Source of the DNA: Rhodospirillaceae bacterium | Lineage (GTDB): Bacteria; Pseudomonadota; Alphaproteobacteria; CACIAM-22H2 | Direction: 5' to 3' | DNA length: 64,000 nt | Assembly (NCBI GenBank): GCA_022843945.1 | Contig: JALHMR010000017.1 | Span: forward strand, 47,651-111,650 | Part shown: in pieces, positions 23,065 through 32,488 of the stretch | Numbering within the stretch: the stretch's first letter is position 1 | How the letters are laid out: each line of letters begins with the position of its first letter | Notes under the pieces: model-generated | The model's input: the letters and a program-made list of their open reading frames with translations, nothing else | Database searches by the model: none | Told to the model about the DNA's origin: nothing | Program-made: the position numbers and the translations under genes

Positions 23065-23079
23065 TTAATCGGCACTTAA
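23065..23079. promoter_or_regulatory. Perfect CtrA-type box (TTAA-N7-TTAA) upstream of gltA
   Basis: TTAA at 23065-23068 and 23076-23079 are spaced by exactly 7 bp, the consensus of the alphaproteobacterial cell-cycle regulator CtrA. On the minus strand a TATTAT (23063-23058) follows at a suitable place for a gltA -10 element. The site lies about 70 bp before the gltA start. The arms also read CTTAA/TTAAG, so a dyad-binding repressor is an alternative. No binding is shown. Confidence 0.4.
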
Positions 23080-23109
23080 GGCAATTCGCGGCAGCGCAGC
23101 AAAAAGCGG

Positions 23110-24513
23110 TTAAGGGCCTTGAGCATCGGCCAGCCGTCCCAGGCTCTCCTCCCGGCCCAGGACCTCCAGGACCTCGAATATGGGCGGCGATGTGGTGCCG
23201 CCGACCAGCGCCGCCCGCAAGGGCTGGGCGAGATCGCCAAGCTTCAGGCCTGTCACCGTGGCCGTATCGCGGACCGCTGCCTCGAGAAGGGGCGCTTTCC
23301 AATCGGCAACCTTCGCCAGAGCCGCCGCCAGCACGCCCAGCCGGCTGCGCCCATCGCCGGCCAGCAGCTTCTGCGCGGCCTCGCTCAAGGCCAGGGGGCG
23401 GGGACGGACATAGAACAGACCGATCTCCGCCAGTTCCACGAGGGTCTTGGCCCGCGGCTTCAGGCCCGGCAGGCCGCGGCGCAGGCGGGCAAATGCCGCA
23501 TCATTGAGAGGACCGCCCAGCGTGGCCTCCATCCGCGGCCGGACGAGCGTCGCCAGGCGCTCGTCCTCCGCCTCGCGGATGTAATGGCCGTTGAGATTGG
23601 CAAGCTTGGTGAAATCGAAGCGCGCGGCGGAGCGGCCGACCGTGTCGAGGTCGAACCACTCGATCGCCTTCTCGGTGGAAATGATCTCCTCGTCGCCGTG
23701 GCTCCAGCCCAGGCGCAGCAGGTAGTTGCGCAGCGCCTCGGGCAGGTAGCCCATCTCTCGATACTGCTCGACACCCAGCGCGCCATGGCGCTTGGACAGC
23801 TTGGCACCGTCCGGCCCATGGATGAGCGGGATGTGGGCATAGATGGGCACCGGCCAGCCCAGCGCCTCGATGAGCTGCATCTGGCGGGCGGCATTGTTCA
23901 GGTGGTCGTCGCCGCGGATCACATGCGTGACGCCCATGTCGTGGTCGTCGACCACGACCGAGAGCATGTAGACCGGCGTGCCGTCGCCGCGCAGCAGCAC
24001 CATGTCGTCAAGCTGGTCGTTGCCGATGGTGACGTCGCCCTGGACGAGATCCTTGATGACCGTTTGTCCGGTCTGGCGGGCCTTCAGCCGGATCACCGGC
24101 TTGATATCGGCCGGCGCTTCCTTGGCATCGCGATCGCGCCAGCGGCCGTCGTAGCGCATCGAGCGGCCCTCGGCCTTGGCCTTGGCGCGCATCTCGTCGA
24201 GTTCCTGGGGTGTGGCATAGCAGTGGTACGCCTTGCCCTCGGCCAGCAGCTGCCTGGCCACCTCCGCGTGACGCGGCATGCGTTCGGACTGGTAGACGAC
24301 GTCGCCGTCCCAATCGAGGCCGAGCCATTTCAGCCCGTCGAGGATCGCGGCCGTCGCCTCGGGCGTGGAGCGGGCGCGGTCGGTGTCCTCGATGCGCAGC
24401 AGGAACTTGCCCTTGTGGTGCTTGGCGAACAGCCAGTTGAACAGGGCCGTACGGGCGCCGCCGATATGGAGGAACCCCGTAGGGGAAGGAGCAAAACGGC
24501 AGACGATGGACAT
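23110..24513 (-). CDS. gltX: Glutamate--tRNA ligase
   Basis: The 467-residue class I synthetase has the HIGH-type motif in [18 protein letters not shown] (residues 9-26) and the KMSKS-type motif [10 protein letters not shown], plus the anticodon-binding C-terminal domain. Alphaproteobacteria often carry two gltX paralogues with one acting in tRNA-Gln misacylation; which this is cannot be told here. The start is 8 bp from a 36-bp repeat that recurs at the start of comEC. Confidence 0.97.
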   Translation of the reverse strand: MSIVCRFAPSPTGFLHIGGARTALFNWLFAKHHKGKFLLRIEDTDRARSTPEATAAILDGLKWLGLDWDGDVVYQSERMPRHAEVARQLLAEGKAYHCYATPQELDEMRAKAKAEGRSMRYDGRWRDRDAKEAPADIKPVIRLKARQTGQTVIKDLVQGDVTIGNDQLDDMVLLRGDGTPVYMLSVVVDDHDMGVTHVIRGDDHLNNAARQMQLIEALGWPVPIYAHIPLIHGPDGAKLSKRHGALGVEQYREMGYLPEALRNYLLRLGWSHGDEEIISTEKAIEWFDLDTVGRSAARFDFTKLANLNGHYIREAEDERLATLVRPRMEATLGGPLNDAAFARLRRGLPGLKPRAKTLVELAEIGLFYVRPRPLALSEAAQKLLAGDGRSRLGVLAAALAKVADWKAPLLEAAVRDTATVTGLKLGDLAQPLRAALVGGTTSPPIFEVLEVLGREESLGRLADAQGP

Positions 24514-24520
24514 GCGGGCG

Positions 24521-24556
24521 GTTTTAGCAGGGGCGGTCGGGCGTGACTACCGAGGC
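24521..24556. repeat. 36-bp imperfect direct repeat, copy 1 (MFS gene 3' side)
   Basis: This segment matches 25810-25845 at 31 of 36 positions. It lies between the gltX start and the MFS stop codon, and includes that stop. In this copy the ATG of comEC in copy 2 is replaced by GTG. See the paired entry and finding. Confidence 0.7.
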
Positions 24557-25773
24557 GGGAGGCGTGTCTGACGCTCGGCAATCGCGGCGGCGGCGAGAAG
24601 CACCCCGGCGGCGAGCACCCAGGGGGCGCCCGGGAAGATGACAGGGCTGTTCGGCTCGATGAAGGCGGCGAGGGTCTGGGTGAAGACGAACGGCGCGATC
24701 AGGCCGGCCAGGCCGCCAAGGCTGTGCACGGCGCCCTGGAGTTGGCCTTGCTCCGGCGGCCCGACGCGCCGGGTCATCAGCGCCTGCAGCGCCGGGCTGG
24801 CCAAGCCGTAGAGCGCAATGAACGGGATGCCGACGAGGAACAGTGTCCCCCGGGGCGCCCATGCCAGGATGGCAAAGCCGAGCGCACCGAGCAGCAATCC
24901 CGCCAGCAGCACGCGACGCTCGCCCCACCGCGAGACCAACGGCCCGACGAGGCCGCCCTGGACGATCATCGAACAGATACCGACCGCCGCCAGGGAAAGC
25001 CCGACCGCGGTCTCGTCCCAGCGGTAGCGATAGTCGACATAGAGTACGTAAGTGCTCGATAGCGAGTCATGGGCGAGGCGCGAGAGAAAGGCGGCGGCGG
25101 CGAGACCGAGAAGCAGGGGATACGAGCGCAGGAAGGTCAACGCGCCGAAAGGATTGGCCTTGCGCCAGGAGAAGGCGGAGCGTCGTTCGGCGGGCAGCGA
25201 TTCAGGCAGGATGAAATAGCCGTAGGCCGCATTGAGCAGGCTCAGGCCGGCGGCGACCCAGAAGGGCAGGCGCAGATCGATGCTGCCGAGCAGGCCGCCG
25301 AAGGCCGGGCCGATGATGAAGCCGACCCCGAACGCGGCGCCGAGCATGCCGAAGCGCTTGGCCCGCTGCTCTGGTGGCGTGATGTCGGCAACGTAGGCGC
25401 CGGCGGTGGCGAAGCTCGCCGAGACGATGCCGGAGATGGCGCGGCCGACGAACAGCCAGGGCAGGGAGGGAGCGACGGCCATCAGCACGTAGTCCAGGCC
25501 GAGACCGAGATTCGACAGCAGCACGATCGGCCGGCGGCCAAAGCGATCCGACAGGTTGCCCATCACCGGCATGAAGATGAACTGCATCGCCGCCCAGACC
25601 GTGCTGAACAGGCCGAACATGATGGCGGCCTGCACCGCATCGCCCTGTTCGAACTCGATGACCAGCTTGGGCAGCACCGGGATCATCACGCCGAGCGCCA
25701 TCATGTCGAGCATGACGGTGACGAAGATGAAGGCGAACGCGGCGTGGCCCGGGGCGCGCGGCAGGAGGGGCAT
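24547..25773 (-). CDS. TetA-like MFS efflux transporter
   Basis: The 408-residue protein has twelve hydrophobic segments and MFS motif A in [16 protein letters not shown] between helices 2 and 3. The helix-5 region [19 protein letters not shown] and the N-terminal [18 protein letters not shown] place it in the TCR/Tet-type drug:H+ antiporter group; the substrate is unknown. I use the ATG at 25773 with GGAAAGA upstream; a longer in-frame extension would be low-complexity and overlap comEC. The gene is wedged between gltX and comEC and flanked by a 36-bp direct repeat, suggesting secondary insertion. Confidence 0.88.
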   Translation of the reverse strand: MPLLPRAPGHAAFAFIFVTVMLDMMALGVMIPVLPKLVIEFEQGDAVQAAIMFGLFSTVWAAMQFIFMPVMGNLSDRFGRRPIVLLSNLGLGLDYVLMAVAPSLPWLFVGRAISGIVSASFATAGAYVADITPPEQRAKRFGMLGAAFGVGFIIGPAFGGLLGSIDLRLPFWVAAGLSLLNAAYGYFILPESLPAERRSAFSWRKANPFGALTFLRSYPLLLGLAAAAFLSRLAHDSLSSTYVLYVDYRYRWDETAVGLSLAAVGICSMIVQGGLVGPLVSRWGERRVLLAGLLLGALGFAILAWAPRGTLFLVGIPFIALYGLASPALQALMTRRVGPPEQGQLQGAVHSLGGLAGLIAPFVFTQTLAAFIEPNSPVIFPGAPWVLAAGVLLAAAAIAERQTRLPPR

Positions 25774-25809
25774 TTGGCGGGCGTCTTTCCGGGCGGTAGA
25801 GTGGCCGAG

Positions 25810-25845
25810 GTTGTAGCAGGGGCGGCCCGGCATGACTACCGACGC
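25810..25845. repeat. 36-bp imperfect direct repeat, copy 2 (comEC start)
   Basis: This copy contains the comEC start codon (25832-25834) and its upstream GGGGCGG region. It matches 24521-24556 at 31 of 36 positions in the same orientation. Confidence 0.7.
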
Positions 25846-27961
25846 ACTCGCTTCTCGCAGCGGATCGCTGGCGCTTCTTTCGGAGCGCCTGGCCGACGCC
25901 ACGGTCGCCGAGCGCGAGCGGCTGGCGCTGTGGCTGCCTGTCGCCTTCGGGTTGGGCATCGGCGCTTACTTCGCCCTGGCCAGCGAGCCGCCACTGTGGA
26001 TCGGGCCGTGCGTCGCGGCGATGGCGTTGGCGCTGGCCATTGTCGGCCGCCAGGCCACCGCCGCTGTCGTCCTGGGTATCGGCCTGGTGGCCGCTGCCAT
26101 CGGCTTCACCACCGTGCAGTGGCGCAGCCACGCGGTCGCCGGCCCGGTGATCGAGCGGCGGCTCGGGCCGGTCGAGGTCGAGGCGCGGATCAGCGCCGTC
26201 GAGATCCGCGCCGAGGGCCGACGACTCCTGCTCGAGCGTCCGCGTATCGCGGGCCTCGCCGCCGACAATACGCCGCTCAACATCCGGGTCACCGCGCGCC
26301 GCGGCGCCGATCCGCTGAAGCCGGGCGACCGGGTTGCCTTGCGCGCCGTGCTCTTGCCGCCGCCGGCCCCGGCCGCGCCCGGCGCCTACGACTTCCAGCG
26401 CCAGGCCTGGTTCGACCGGCTGGGCGGCGTGGGTTTCGTGACCGGCGAGATCCGCCGGCTGCCGGATGCCGATGGCGGCTTCGCCTGGCGCCGGTCGCTG
26501 AACGCGGCGCGGCATGACGTGGTCGAGCGCACGCTCGCCGCCCTCCCGGGGCCGGCCGGCGCCATCGCGGCAGCCCTGCTGACCGGCGAGCAGGGCGCCA
26601 TCCCGCCGGAGGTGATGGAGGCGATGCGCGATTCAGGCCTCGCCCATCTGCTGTCGATCTCCGGTCTGCATATCGGTCTGGTGGCGGCGATCGTGTTCTT
26701 CGCGGTGCGCGGCGGCCTGGCGCTGATCCCGTCCGTGGCGCTGCGCTGGCCGATCAAGAAATGGGCGGCCGTCGCGGCGTTCCTCGCCATCACCTTCTAC
26801 ATGCTGTTCGCCAGTCCCGGTGTGCCGACCCAGCGCGCCTGGCTGATGACCTCGGTGGTGCTGTTCGCCATCCTGATCGACCGCACGGCGATCACCATGC
26901 GCCTCGTCGCCTGGGCGGCCCTGGTCGTGCTGCTGTTCAAGCCCGAGAGCCTGCTGGGGCCGAGTTTCCAGATGTCGTTCGCCGCGGTCGTGGCGCTGAT
27001 CGCCGCCTGGGAGCTGACCCGCGAGCATTTCACGCGCGGCCGGTCCGGCGGCGGCGTGCTGCGCCGCGCCGCTGTCTCACTGCTGGCGGCCTCGATGACC
27101 ACGCTGGTGGCGGGCTTCGCCTCGGCCCCTTACGCGCTCTACCACTTCAACCGCTTCGCCGCCTTCGGGGTGGTCGCCAACCTGCTGGCCGTGCCGCTGA
27201 CCAGCCTGTGGGTCATGCCCTGGGCGATCATCGCCTTTCCGCTGTTCCTGGTCGGCTACGAGAGCGTGGCGCTCACCGCGATGGGCTGGGGTGTCGAGGG
27301 CATCATAGCCGTGGCGCGCGAGGTGGCCGGCTGGGGCGGCGCGGTAGCGCTGTTCCCGGCGATGCCGATGTGGGGCCTGGTGGCGATCACCCTGGGCGGG
27401 CTCTGGCTCTGCCTGTGGACCACGCTGTGGCGGCTCGCCGGACTGCCGCTGATCGCGCTCGGCCTGCTGTCGCTGGCGCTGGAGCGCGGGGCTGACGTGC
27501 TGGTGGCCGGCGACGCGCGGCTGATTGCCGTGCGTGGCGCCGATGGCACGTTGCAGCTCTCGGCGCCCAAGGCGCCGCGCCTGACCCGCGAGACCTGGCT
27601 GCGCCGCGCCGGGCAAGAAGAGGCACTGGCCTGGCCGGCTGAGGGCACGAGCGTCGACGGGCGGCTGAGCTGCGATGCCGTGGGCTGCCTCTACCGCGCC
27701 GGCGGCCACGTCGTGGCCCTGGTGCGTGCCCCCGCGGCGCTCGCCGAAGACTGCAGGATCGCCACGGTGGTGGTGGCGACGGTGCCGGTGCGCCGCTCCT
27801 GCCTCGGGCCGCAGCTTGTGATCGATCGCTTCTCGCTGTGGCGCGACGGCGCGCACGCCATCTGGCTCGACGGCCGGCAGGCGCGGGTCGAGAGCGTGCG
27901 CGAGGCGCGCGGCGAGCGGCCGTGGGTGGCGCCGGTGCCCCGGCGCCGGGAGCGGAATTAG
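25832..27961 (+). CDS. comEC: ComEC/Rec2 family membrane protein (DNA uptake channel-like)
   Basis: The 709-residue polytopic protein has an N-terminal DUF4131-type region (about 30-210) and the Competence domain with LLSISGLHIGLVAAIVF and FASPGVPTQRAWLM. ComEC forms the inner-membrane channel for single-stranded DNA in natural transformation. The C-terminal part after residue 560 is shorter than the metallo-beta-lactamase nuclease domain of full-length ComEC and shows no HxHxDH motif, as in many alphaproteobacterial homologues. Whether the strain is competent cannot be judged from this gene alone. Confidence 0.92.
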   Translation: MTTDALASRSGSLALLSERLADATVAERERLALWLPVAFGLGIGAYFALASEPPLWIGPCVAAMALALAIVGRQATAAVVLGIGLVAAAIGFTTVQWRSHAVAGPVIERRLGPVEVEARISAVEIRAEGRRLLLERPRIAGLAADNTPLNIRVTARRGADPLKPGDRVALRAVLLPPPAPAAPGAYDFQRQAWFDRLGGVGFVTGEIRRLPDADGGFAWRRSLNAARHDVVERTLAALPGPAGAIAAALLTGEQGAIPPEVMEAMRDSGLAHLLSISGLHIGLVAAIVFFAVRGGLALIPSVALRWPIKKWAAVAAFLAITFYMLFASPGVPTQRAWLMTSVVLFAILIDRTAITMRLVAWAALVVLLFKPESLLGPSFQMSFAAVVALIAAWELTREHFTRGRSGGGVLRRAAVSLLAASMTTLVAGFASAPYALYHFNRFAAFGVVANLLAVPLTSLWVMPWAIIAFPLFLVGYESVALTAMGWGVEGIIAVAREVAGWGGAVALFPAMPMWGLVAITLGGLWLCLWTTLWRLAGLPLIALGLLSLALERGADVLVAGDARLIAVRGADGTLQLSAPKAPRLTRETWLRRAGQEEALAWPAEGTSVDGRLSCDAVGCLYRAGGHVVALVRAPAALAEDCRIATVVVATVPVRRSCLGPQLVIDRFSLWRDGAHAIWLDGRQARVESVREARGERPWVAPVPRRRERN

Positions 27962-28025
27962 AAATCGTGGAACCTGGAAGGCCGATGCGGCATCGTTATC
28001 GTGGACGGACCGTGATGGGGGAGGC

Positions 28026-29027
28026 ATGCATTTCAGGATCGTTGTTCTTGCCGTTCTGCTGAGCGCGGCTGGTTGGCCTGCGTGGTCCCAGGCGCCGCGG
28101 CTGGCCGCCGATACGGCGGGCCGCATCGAATTCGAGGCGCCGAGCTACGCGAATTACGGGGCTTTCCGCGGCGGCAACGGCACGCCGGGCAAGGCAGCGA
28201 TGACGATCTGGCTGCCGCCCGGCAACGGATCTTTTCCGGCCGTCGTGATCGGCCATTCGATCGGCGGCTGGAAGGATTTCGCCGAGGGCAGCTATGTGAA
28301 GCCGCTGCTCGAGGTGGGCTACGTCGTGGCTGGGCTCGACCACTTCGGTCCGCGCGGCATCACGCGCGCAGCGGATGTGCCGGGGGCGATCAGCCCGATC
28401 ACGCCCGTTTCCGACGCGCTGCTGGCCCTGCGCCTGGTTGCCACGCATCCGAAGGTCGATCCGGCGCGCATCGGCGTCATGGGCCTGTCGATGGGCGGCA
28501 TCACCTCGGAGCTCAGCGCCTACGAATACGTGCGGCGCAAGGTGCTCGGCGACAGCCCGCTCAAGTTCGCGGCGCATGTGCCGTTCTATGCGCCCTGCGG
28601 CAACATCTTCTCGAGCGAGCGCGGTCCGTTCACCACCGGCGCGCCGATGCTCAAGCTCTATGGCGGCAAGGACGAGACCACCCCGCGCGAGAAATGCGCG
28701 CGCATCGATGCGCTGGTCCGCGCCGCCGAGCCCGGCCTGAAATGGACGTCACACTGGTACGACGACGCCTACCACGCCTGGGAGAACCCGATGGCGCCGC
28801 GCTTCTTCCCCGGCCACGTCAATGCCAGCAAATGCCCGATCACCGATTTCGGGGCGAAGGTGCGGTTCATCGACGTTTCCGGCACGGAGCGGCCTTTCAA
28901 CGGGCCAGAACTCCAGACCTGCATCCGCAACAGCACCGGCTACTCGATGGGTCGCTCGGAAGGCGCCGCCCAGGATGCGCCAAAGCGCATGCTGGCGTTC
29001 TTCGCGCAGCATCTGAAGCCGCGCTAG
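28026..29027 (+). CDS. Secreted alpha/beta hydrolase, dienelactone-hydrolase-like
   Basis: The 333-residue precursor has a signal peptide (residues 1-21, cleavage near AWS-Q). The alpha/beta hydrolase fold shows VVIGHSIGGWKDFA, the nucleophile elbow GLSMGG and a C-terminal His in YDDAYHAWENP that would complete the triad. Several Cys (CGN, KCA, KCP, TCI) could form disulfides in the periplasm. GGGGGAGG lies before the ATG. The substrate is unknown. It sits between the conserved neighbours comEC and lexA and looks like an insertion there. Confidence 0.85.
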   Translation: MHFRIVVLAVLLSAAGWPAWSQAPRLAADTAGRIEFEAPSYANYGAFRGGNGTPGKAAMTIWLPPGNGSFPAVVIGHSIGGWKDFAEGSYVKPLLEVGYVVAGLDHFGPRGITRAADVPGAISPITPVSDALLALRLVATHPKVDPARIGVMGLSMGGITSELSAYEYVRRKVLGDSPLKFAAHVPFYAPCGNIFSSERGPFTTGAPMLKLYGGKDETTPREKCARIDALVRAAEPGLKWTSHWYDDAYHAWENPMAPRFFPGHVNASKCPITDFGAKVRFIDVSGTERPFNGPELQTCIRNSTGYSMGRSEGAAQDAPKRMLAFFAQHLKPR

Positions 29028-29028
29028 C

Positions 29029-29067
29029 GGCGCGGGGCTGAAAGCCTGATGGCGCGGGGCTAGAAGC
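29029..29067. repeat. 17-bp direct repeat pair at the lexA 3' end
   Basis: GGCGCGGGGCTGAAAGC (29029-29045) and GGCGCGGGGCTAGAAGC (29051-29067) match at 15 of 17 positions with a 22-bp period. The second copy includes the lexA stop codon (CTA on the + strand at 29060-29062). It may be a slippage product or a duplication left by insertion of the hydrolase gene. Confidence 0.6.
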
Positions 29068-29806
29068 GGCGGATCAGGCCGACGACGCGGCCCTGGACGC
29101 GCACGCGGTCGGGCCCGAAGATGCGCGTCTCATAGGCCTTGTTCGCCGGCTCGAGGGCGATCGAGCCCTTGTTGCGGCGCAGGCGCTTGAGCGTCACCTC
29201 GTTGTCGTCGATCAGGGCGACGACGATGGCGCCGCTATCGGCGACCTCGTCGCGGCGCACGATCACCGTGTCGCCGTCGAAGATGCCGGCATCGACCATC
29301 GAATCGCCGGCGACCTCGAGGGCGAAATGCTCGCCCCGTCCCAGCATGGTGGCCGGCACCTCGATGGTGTTGGAGGTGTCGCGCATGGCCTCGATCGGGT
29401 GGCCGGCGGCGATCCGCCCGTAGAGCGGCAGGGGCACGGCATCGGAGGAGGCGGGCGGGGAGACGCCGGCCAGGGCCGGCCGGAAGTCACCCTGGATGAC
29501 GTTGGGCCGAAAGCCGGCGGCGCTGGGCGCCTGACCGGGGCGGTTGGCCGGCGTGGCCGCGGAGGCCGCCATCGGGGTCGCAGGGAGCATGTTTTCCGGC
29601 AGACGCGAGACTTCGAGGGCGCGGGCCCGGTGAGGCAGGCGGCGGATGAAGCCGCGCTCCTCCAGCCCGGTGATCAGGCGGTGGATGCCGGACTTCGAGC
29701 GCAGGCCCAGGGCCTCCTTCATCTCGTCGAAGGAGGGCGAAACACCCTGTTCGTTCAAGCGTTTATTGATGAACTGCAGGAGTTCGTGCTGTTTCTTGGT
29801 GAGCAT
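29060..29806 (-). CDS. lexA: LexA repressor
   Basis: The 248-residue SOS repressor has the N-terminal winged helix ([31 protein letters not shown] in family position), an extended linker of roughly 50 residues, and the S24 autoprotease domain: cleavage site Ala134-Gly135, nucleophile Ser169 in AGDSM and general base Lys207. All key residues are intact. The linker is longer than in E. coli LexA, normal for alphaproteobacteria. Its own operator is found just upstream. Confidence 0.98.
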   Translation of the reverse strand: MLTKKQHELLQFINKRLNEQGVSPSFDEMKEALGLRSKSGIHRLITGLEERGFIRRLPHRARALEVSRLPENMLPATPMAASAATPANRPGQAPSAAGFRPNVIQGDFRPALAGVSPPASSDAVPLPLYGRIAAGHPIEAMRDTSNTIEVPATMLGRGEHFALEVAGDSMVDAGIFDGDTVIVRRDEVADSGAIVVALIDDNEVTLKRLRRNKGSIALEPANKAYETRIFGPDRVRVQGRVVGLIRRF

Positions 29807-29839
29807 TCCCCGACCTTTTCGCGAGCGTCGCTGGATTTA

Positions 29840-29879
29840 GAACAAAGACGCAACGGCGAGGCCTGTTCTAGTTTGGTTC
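29840..29879. promoter_or_regulatory. LexA operator (SOS boxes) upstream of lexA
   Basis: GTTC (29865-29868), 7 bp, GTTC (29876-29879) is an exact copy of the alphaproteobacterial LexA box. A second, inverted near-match lies at 29840-29854 (on the minus strand GTTG-N7-GTTC, one mismatch). Both lie 34-73 bp before the lexA start, consistent with autoregulation. Confidence 0.85.
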
Positions 29880-29900
29880 TCACGGATCGTCAAGGGGATA

Positions 29901-29909
29901 TGTGGATAA
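29901..29909 (-). promoter_or_regulatory. Consensus DnaA box
   Basis: TGTGGATAA is the exact complement of the high-affinity DnaA box TTATCCACA. It is a single box 22 bp upstream of the exact LexA operator, in the moeA-lexA gap. It may be regulatory or fortuitous; there is no cluster of boxes to suggest an origin. Confidence 0.35.
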
Positions 29910-29948
29910 CTCCGCCCGAATTGAGCGCCGACAGGGGCTTAGCCGGCG

Positions 29949-31160
29949 TCAGAGAGGCGCGGTCAGCCCGCGCAACGGGACGATGTCGACCGTCTCGCCG
30001 GCCCTGGCGGCCGGGGCCTCGGGTGGACGGATGACCAGACAGTCGGCCCTGGCCATCAGCGCCAGCATCGAGCTGTCCTGTTTGGGGAAGGGCGTGGCGA
30101 CGAGCCGGCCGGCCTCGTCGGTGGCCAGCGTGGCGCGCAGGTAGTCCTCGCGCCTGTCGTTCTCGGCCAAGTCGCGGCCGAGCCGGGCGGTCTGGCGCGC
30201 GGCGGTCTCGGGCAGGCCGAGCATGCGCTCCATCGCCGGCTTCAAGAAGACCAGCGAGCAGACCAGCGAGGAGACAGGGTTGCCCGGCAGGCCGAGCATC
30301 GGCGTGTCGCCGACCCGGCCGAAGATCAGCGGCTTTCCCGGGCGCATGGCGATCTGCCAGAAATCGAGCACCAGGCCGCGCTCGCCCAGGGCCAAGCGCA
30401 CGAGGTCGTGGTCGCCGACCGAGGCGCCGCCGGTGGTGACCAGGAGATCGGCGCCGCGCGCCCCCTCGGCGATGGCCTGCAGGGCGCCGGCTGAATCGGG
30501 CGCGATACCGAGGTTGAGCGGCTCGCCGCCGCAGGCGGTGACGAAAGCAGCGAGTGCGGGCCCGTTCGACGACACGATCTGGCTCGGGCCCACGGGATCG
30601 CCGGGCAGCACCACCTCGTCGCCGGTGGCGATGATGGCGATGCGGGGGCGGCGCCGCACCTTGAGCCACGGGTGGTTCATCGCCGCGGCGAAGCCGATAT
30701 CGCGGGCGTTGAGCACGCGGCCGGCCCGCAGACCCACGTCACCGGTCTTGAAATCGAGCCCGGCGGCGCGCACGTAGCGGCCGGCCGCTGCGCCTTCCTT
30801 GACGGTGATCGTCTCACCGCTGGCGCTGGTGTCTTCCTGGATGATAATGGCGTCCGCGCCCTTGGGCAGGGGCGCGCCGGTGAAGATGCGCACGCATTCG
30901 CCGGCCCGCACCTCGCCGGCGAAGAAACCGCCGGCCGGCACCACGCCGATCTGCTTCAGCGTCGTCGGCACCGACTGCACGTCGGCGGCGCGCACCGCGT
31001 AGCCGTCCATCGCCGAGACGGCGGCCGGCGGCTGGGTGAGACGCGCGGCGACGTCCTCGGCCAGCACGCGACCGAGTGCTGCGCTCAGCGACACGAGCTC
31101 GGCCGGCAGCGGCGCGAAGGCCGCGAGGATGCGCTGGCGGGCTTCGGCGACGGGAATCAT
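29949..31160 (-). CDS. moeA: Molybdopterin molybdenumtransferase
   Basis: The 403-residue enzyme inserts molybdate into adenylylated molybdopterin. Visible family motifs are PPAAVSAMDGYAVRAAD, TGAPLPKGADAII, the MoCF-binding core TGDEVV...SSNGPALAAF, TTGGASVGDHD and GLPGNPVSS. All four domains are represented and the length is typical. It follows moaC on the same strand by 13 bp. Confidence 0.97.
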   Translation of the reverse strand: MIPVAEARQRILAAFAPLPAELVSLSAALGRVLAEDVAARLTQPPAAVSAMDGYAVRAADVQSVPTTLKQIGVVPAGGFFAGEVRAGECVRIFTGAPLPKGADAIIIQEDTSASGETITVKEGAAAGRYVRAAGLDFKTGDVGLRAGRVLNARDIGFAAAMNHPWLKVRRRPRIAIIATGDEVVLPGDPVGPSQIVSSNGPALAAFVTACGGEPLNLGIAPDSAGALQAIAEGARGADLLVTTGGASVGDHDLVRLALGERGLVLDFWQIAMRPGKPLIFGRVGDTPMLGLPGNPVSSLVCSLVFLKPAMERMLGLPETAARQTARLGRDLAENDRREDYLRATLATDEAGRLVATPFPKQDSSMLALMARADCLVIRPPEAPAARAGETVDIVPLRGLTAPL

Positions 31161-31173
31161 TTCGCTTTGCCCA

Positions 31174-31653
31174 TCACTTCGCTTTAAACGTGCCCGACTT
31201 GCCGCCGCTCTTGTGGGTCAGGCGGATGTCGGTGAGGCGCATGCCGCGATCGATGGCCTTGCACATGTCGTAGACGGTGAGGGCCGCGACCGACACCGCC
31301 GTCAACGCTTCCATCTCGACGCCGGTGCGGCCGGTGACCTTCACCGTCGCGGTGATGTCGATCGCCCGGCGCTTCGTATCCGGCTCGAGGTCGACGGTGA
31401 TCGAGGCCAGCGGCAGCGGGTGGCAGAGCGGGATCAGCTCATGCGTGCGCTTGGCCGCCATGATTCCGGCGAGCCGCGCCACCGACAGCACGTCGCCCTT
31501 CTTGATGCCCTTGGCGAGGATGGTCTTGAGGGTGGCCGCCTGCATGATCACCGTGCCGCCGGCCACGGCCGTGCGCTCGGTCACGTCCTTGGCCGAGACG
31601 TCGACCATCACGGCGTTGCCCTCGCGGTCAAAATGGGTGAGACGCCTTTTCAT
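31174..31653 (-). CDS. moaC: Cyclic pyranopterin monophosphate synthase
   Basis: The 159-residue enzyme completes the first step of molybdenum cofactor synthesis. PLCHPLPL and [20 protein letters not shown] are the family signatures. I use the ATG at 31653, giving the normal length; longer frames would run into trpC. It lies between trpC (16 bp upstream) and moeA, the usual alphaproteobacterial order. Confidence 0.97.
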   Translation of the reverse strand: MKRRLTHFDREGNAVMVDVSAKDVTERTAVAGGTVIMQAATLKTILAKGIKKGDVLSVARLAGIMAAKRTHELIPLCHPLPLASITVDLEPDTKRRAIDITATVKVTGRTGVEMEALTAVSVAALTVYDMCKAIDRGMRLTDIRLTHKSGGKSGTFKAK

Positions 31654-31669
31654 GAGAAGAAGGGGGCCA

Positions 31670-32488
31670 TCAGGCGGGAACGGAAGCAGGGGACAGCAAC
31701 GCTCGCGTCGCCGCCTCGACATCGTCCTGGCTCATCAGGCTCTCGCCGACCAGGAAAGCCTTGGCGCCGGCCTTCGCCAGGCGGGCGATATCGGCGGCGG
31801 TCTTGATGCCGCTCTCGGCCACCAGGAAGCGGCCCGTGGGCACGCGCGGCGCCAGGCGCTCGAACACCGCGAGGTCGACCTTGAGGGTCTTGAGGTTGCG
31901 GTTGTTGATGCCGAGCAGGGCGCCGCCGTCGATGGAAAGCGCGCGGTCGAGCTCGGCTTCGTCGTGGATCTCGACCAGCACGTCGAGGCTGAGGTCGCGG
32001 GCCAGCCGGGCCAGGCCGCGCAGGGCCGCGTCGTCGAGCGCCGCGACGATCAGCAGGATGCAGTCGGCGCCGATCGCCCTTGCCTCGTAGACCTGGTAGG
32101 GGTCGACGGTGAAATCCTTGCGCAGCACCGGCAGGTCGACCGACTGGCGGGCCACGAACAGGTGCTCGTCGGTGCCCTGGAAATAGGGCGTGTCGGTGAG
32201 CACCGACAGGCAGGTGGCGCCGCCTTCCCGGTAAGCCTGGGCGAGCGTCGCGGGATTGAAATCGGCGCGGATCAGGCCCCGCGAGGGCGAGGCCTTCTTG
32301 ATCTCGGCGATCAGCGCCGGGATCCGGGTCTTGGCGATGGCGGCGAGCTGGCCGGCGAAGCCGCGGGTGGGGCGCGCCGCGGCGATGCGGCGCTCGAGCG
32401 CCACGAACGGCGTGCGCTGCTTGCGCGCCTCCACCTCCAGGCGCTTGGTCGCGCAGATCTCGGCGAGGACGTCGCGGTCTTCAGTCAT
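31670..32488 (-). CDS. trpC: Indole-3-glycerol phosphate synthase
   Basis: The 272-residue TIM-barrel enzyme closes the indole ring in tryptophan synthesis. Motifs include [43 protein letters not shown] and VAESGI. The ATG at 32488 overlaps the trpD stop by 8 nt (ATGACTGA), so a longer in-frame start is not needed. It is the monofunctional form, not fused to trpF. Confidence 0.97.
   Translation of the reverse strand: MTEDRDVLAEICATKRLEVEARKQRTPFVALERRIAAARPTRGFAGQLAAIAKTRIPALIAEIKKASPSRGLIRADFNPATLAQAYREGGATCLSVLTDTPYFQGTDEHLFVARQSVDLPVLRKDFTVDPYQVYEARAIGADCILLIVAALDDAALRGLARLARDLSLDVLVEIHDEAELDRALSIDGGALLGINNRNLKTLKVDLAVFERLAPRVPTGRFLVAESGIKTAADIARLAKAGAKAFLVGESLMSQDDVEAATRALLSPASVPA

Noticed and set aside
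29901..29909. Replication origin near lexA
   Set aside because: Only one DnaA box and no cluster or unwinding region; kept only as a possible regulatory site.
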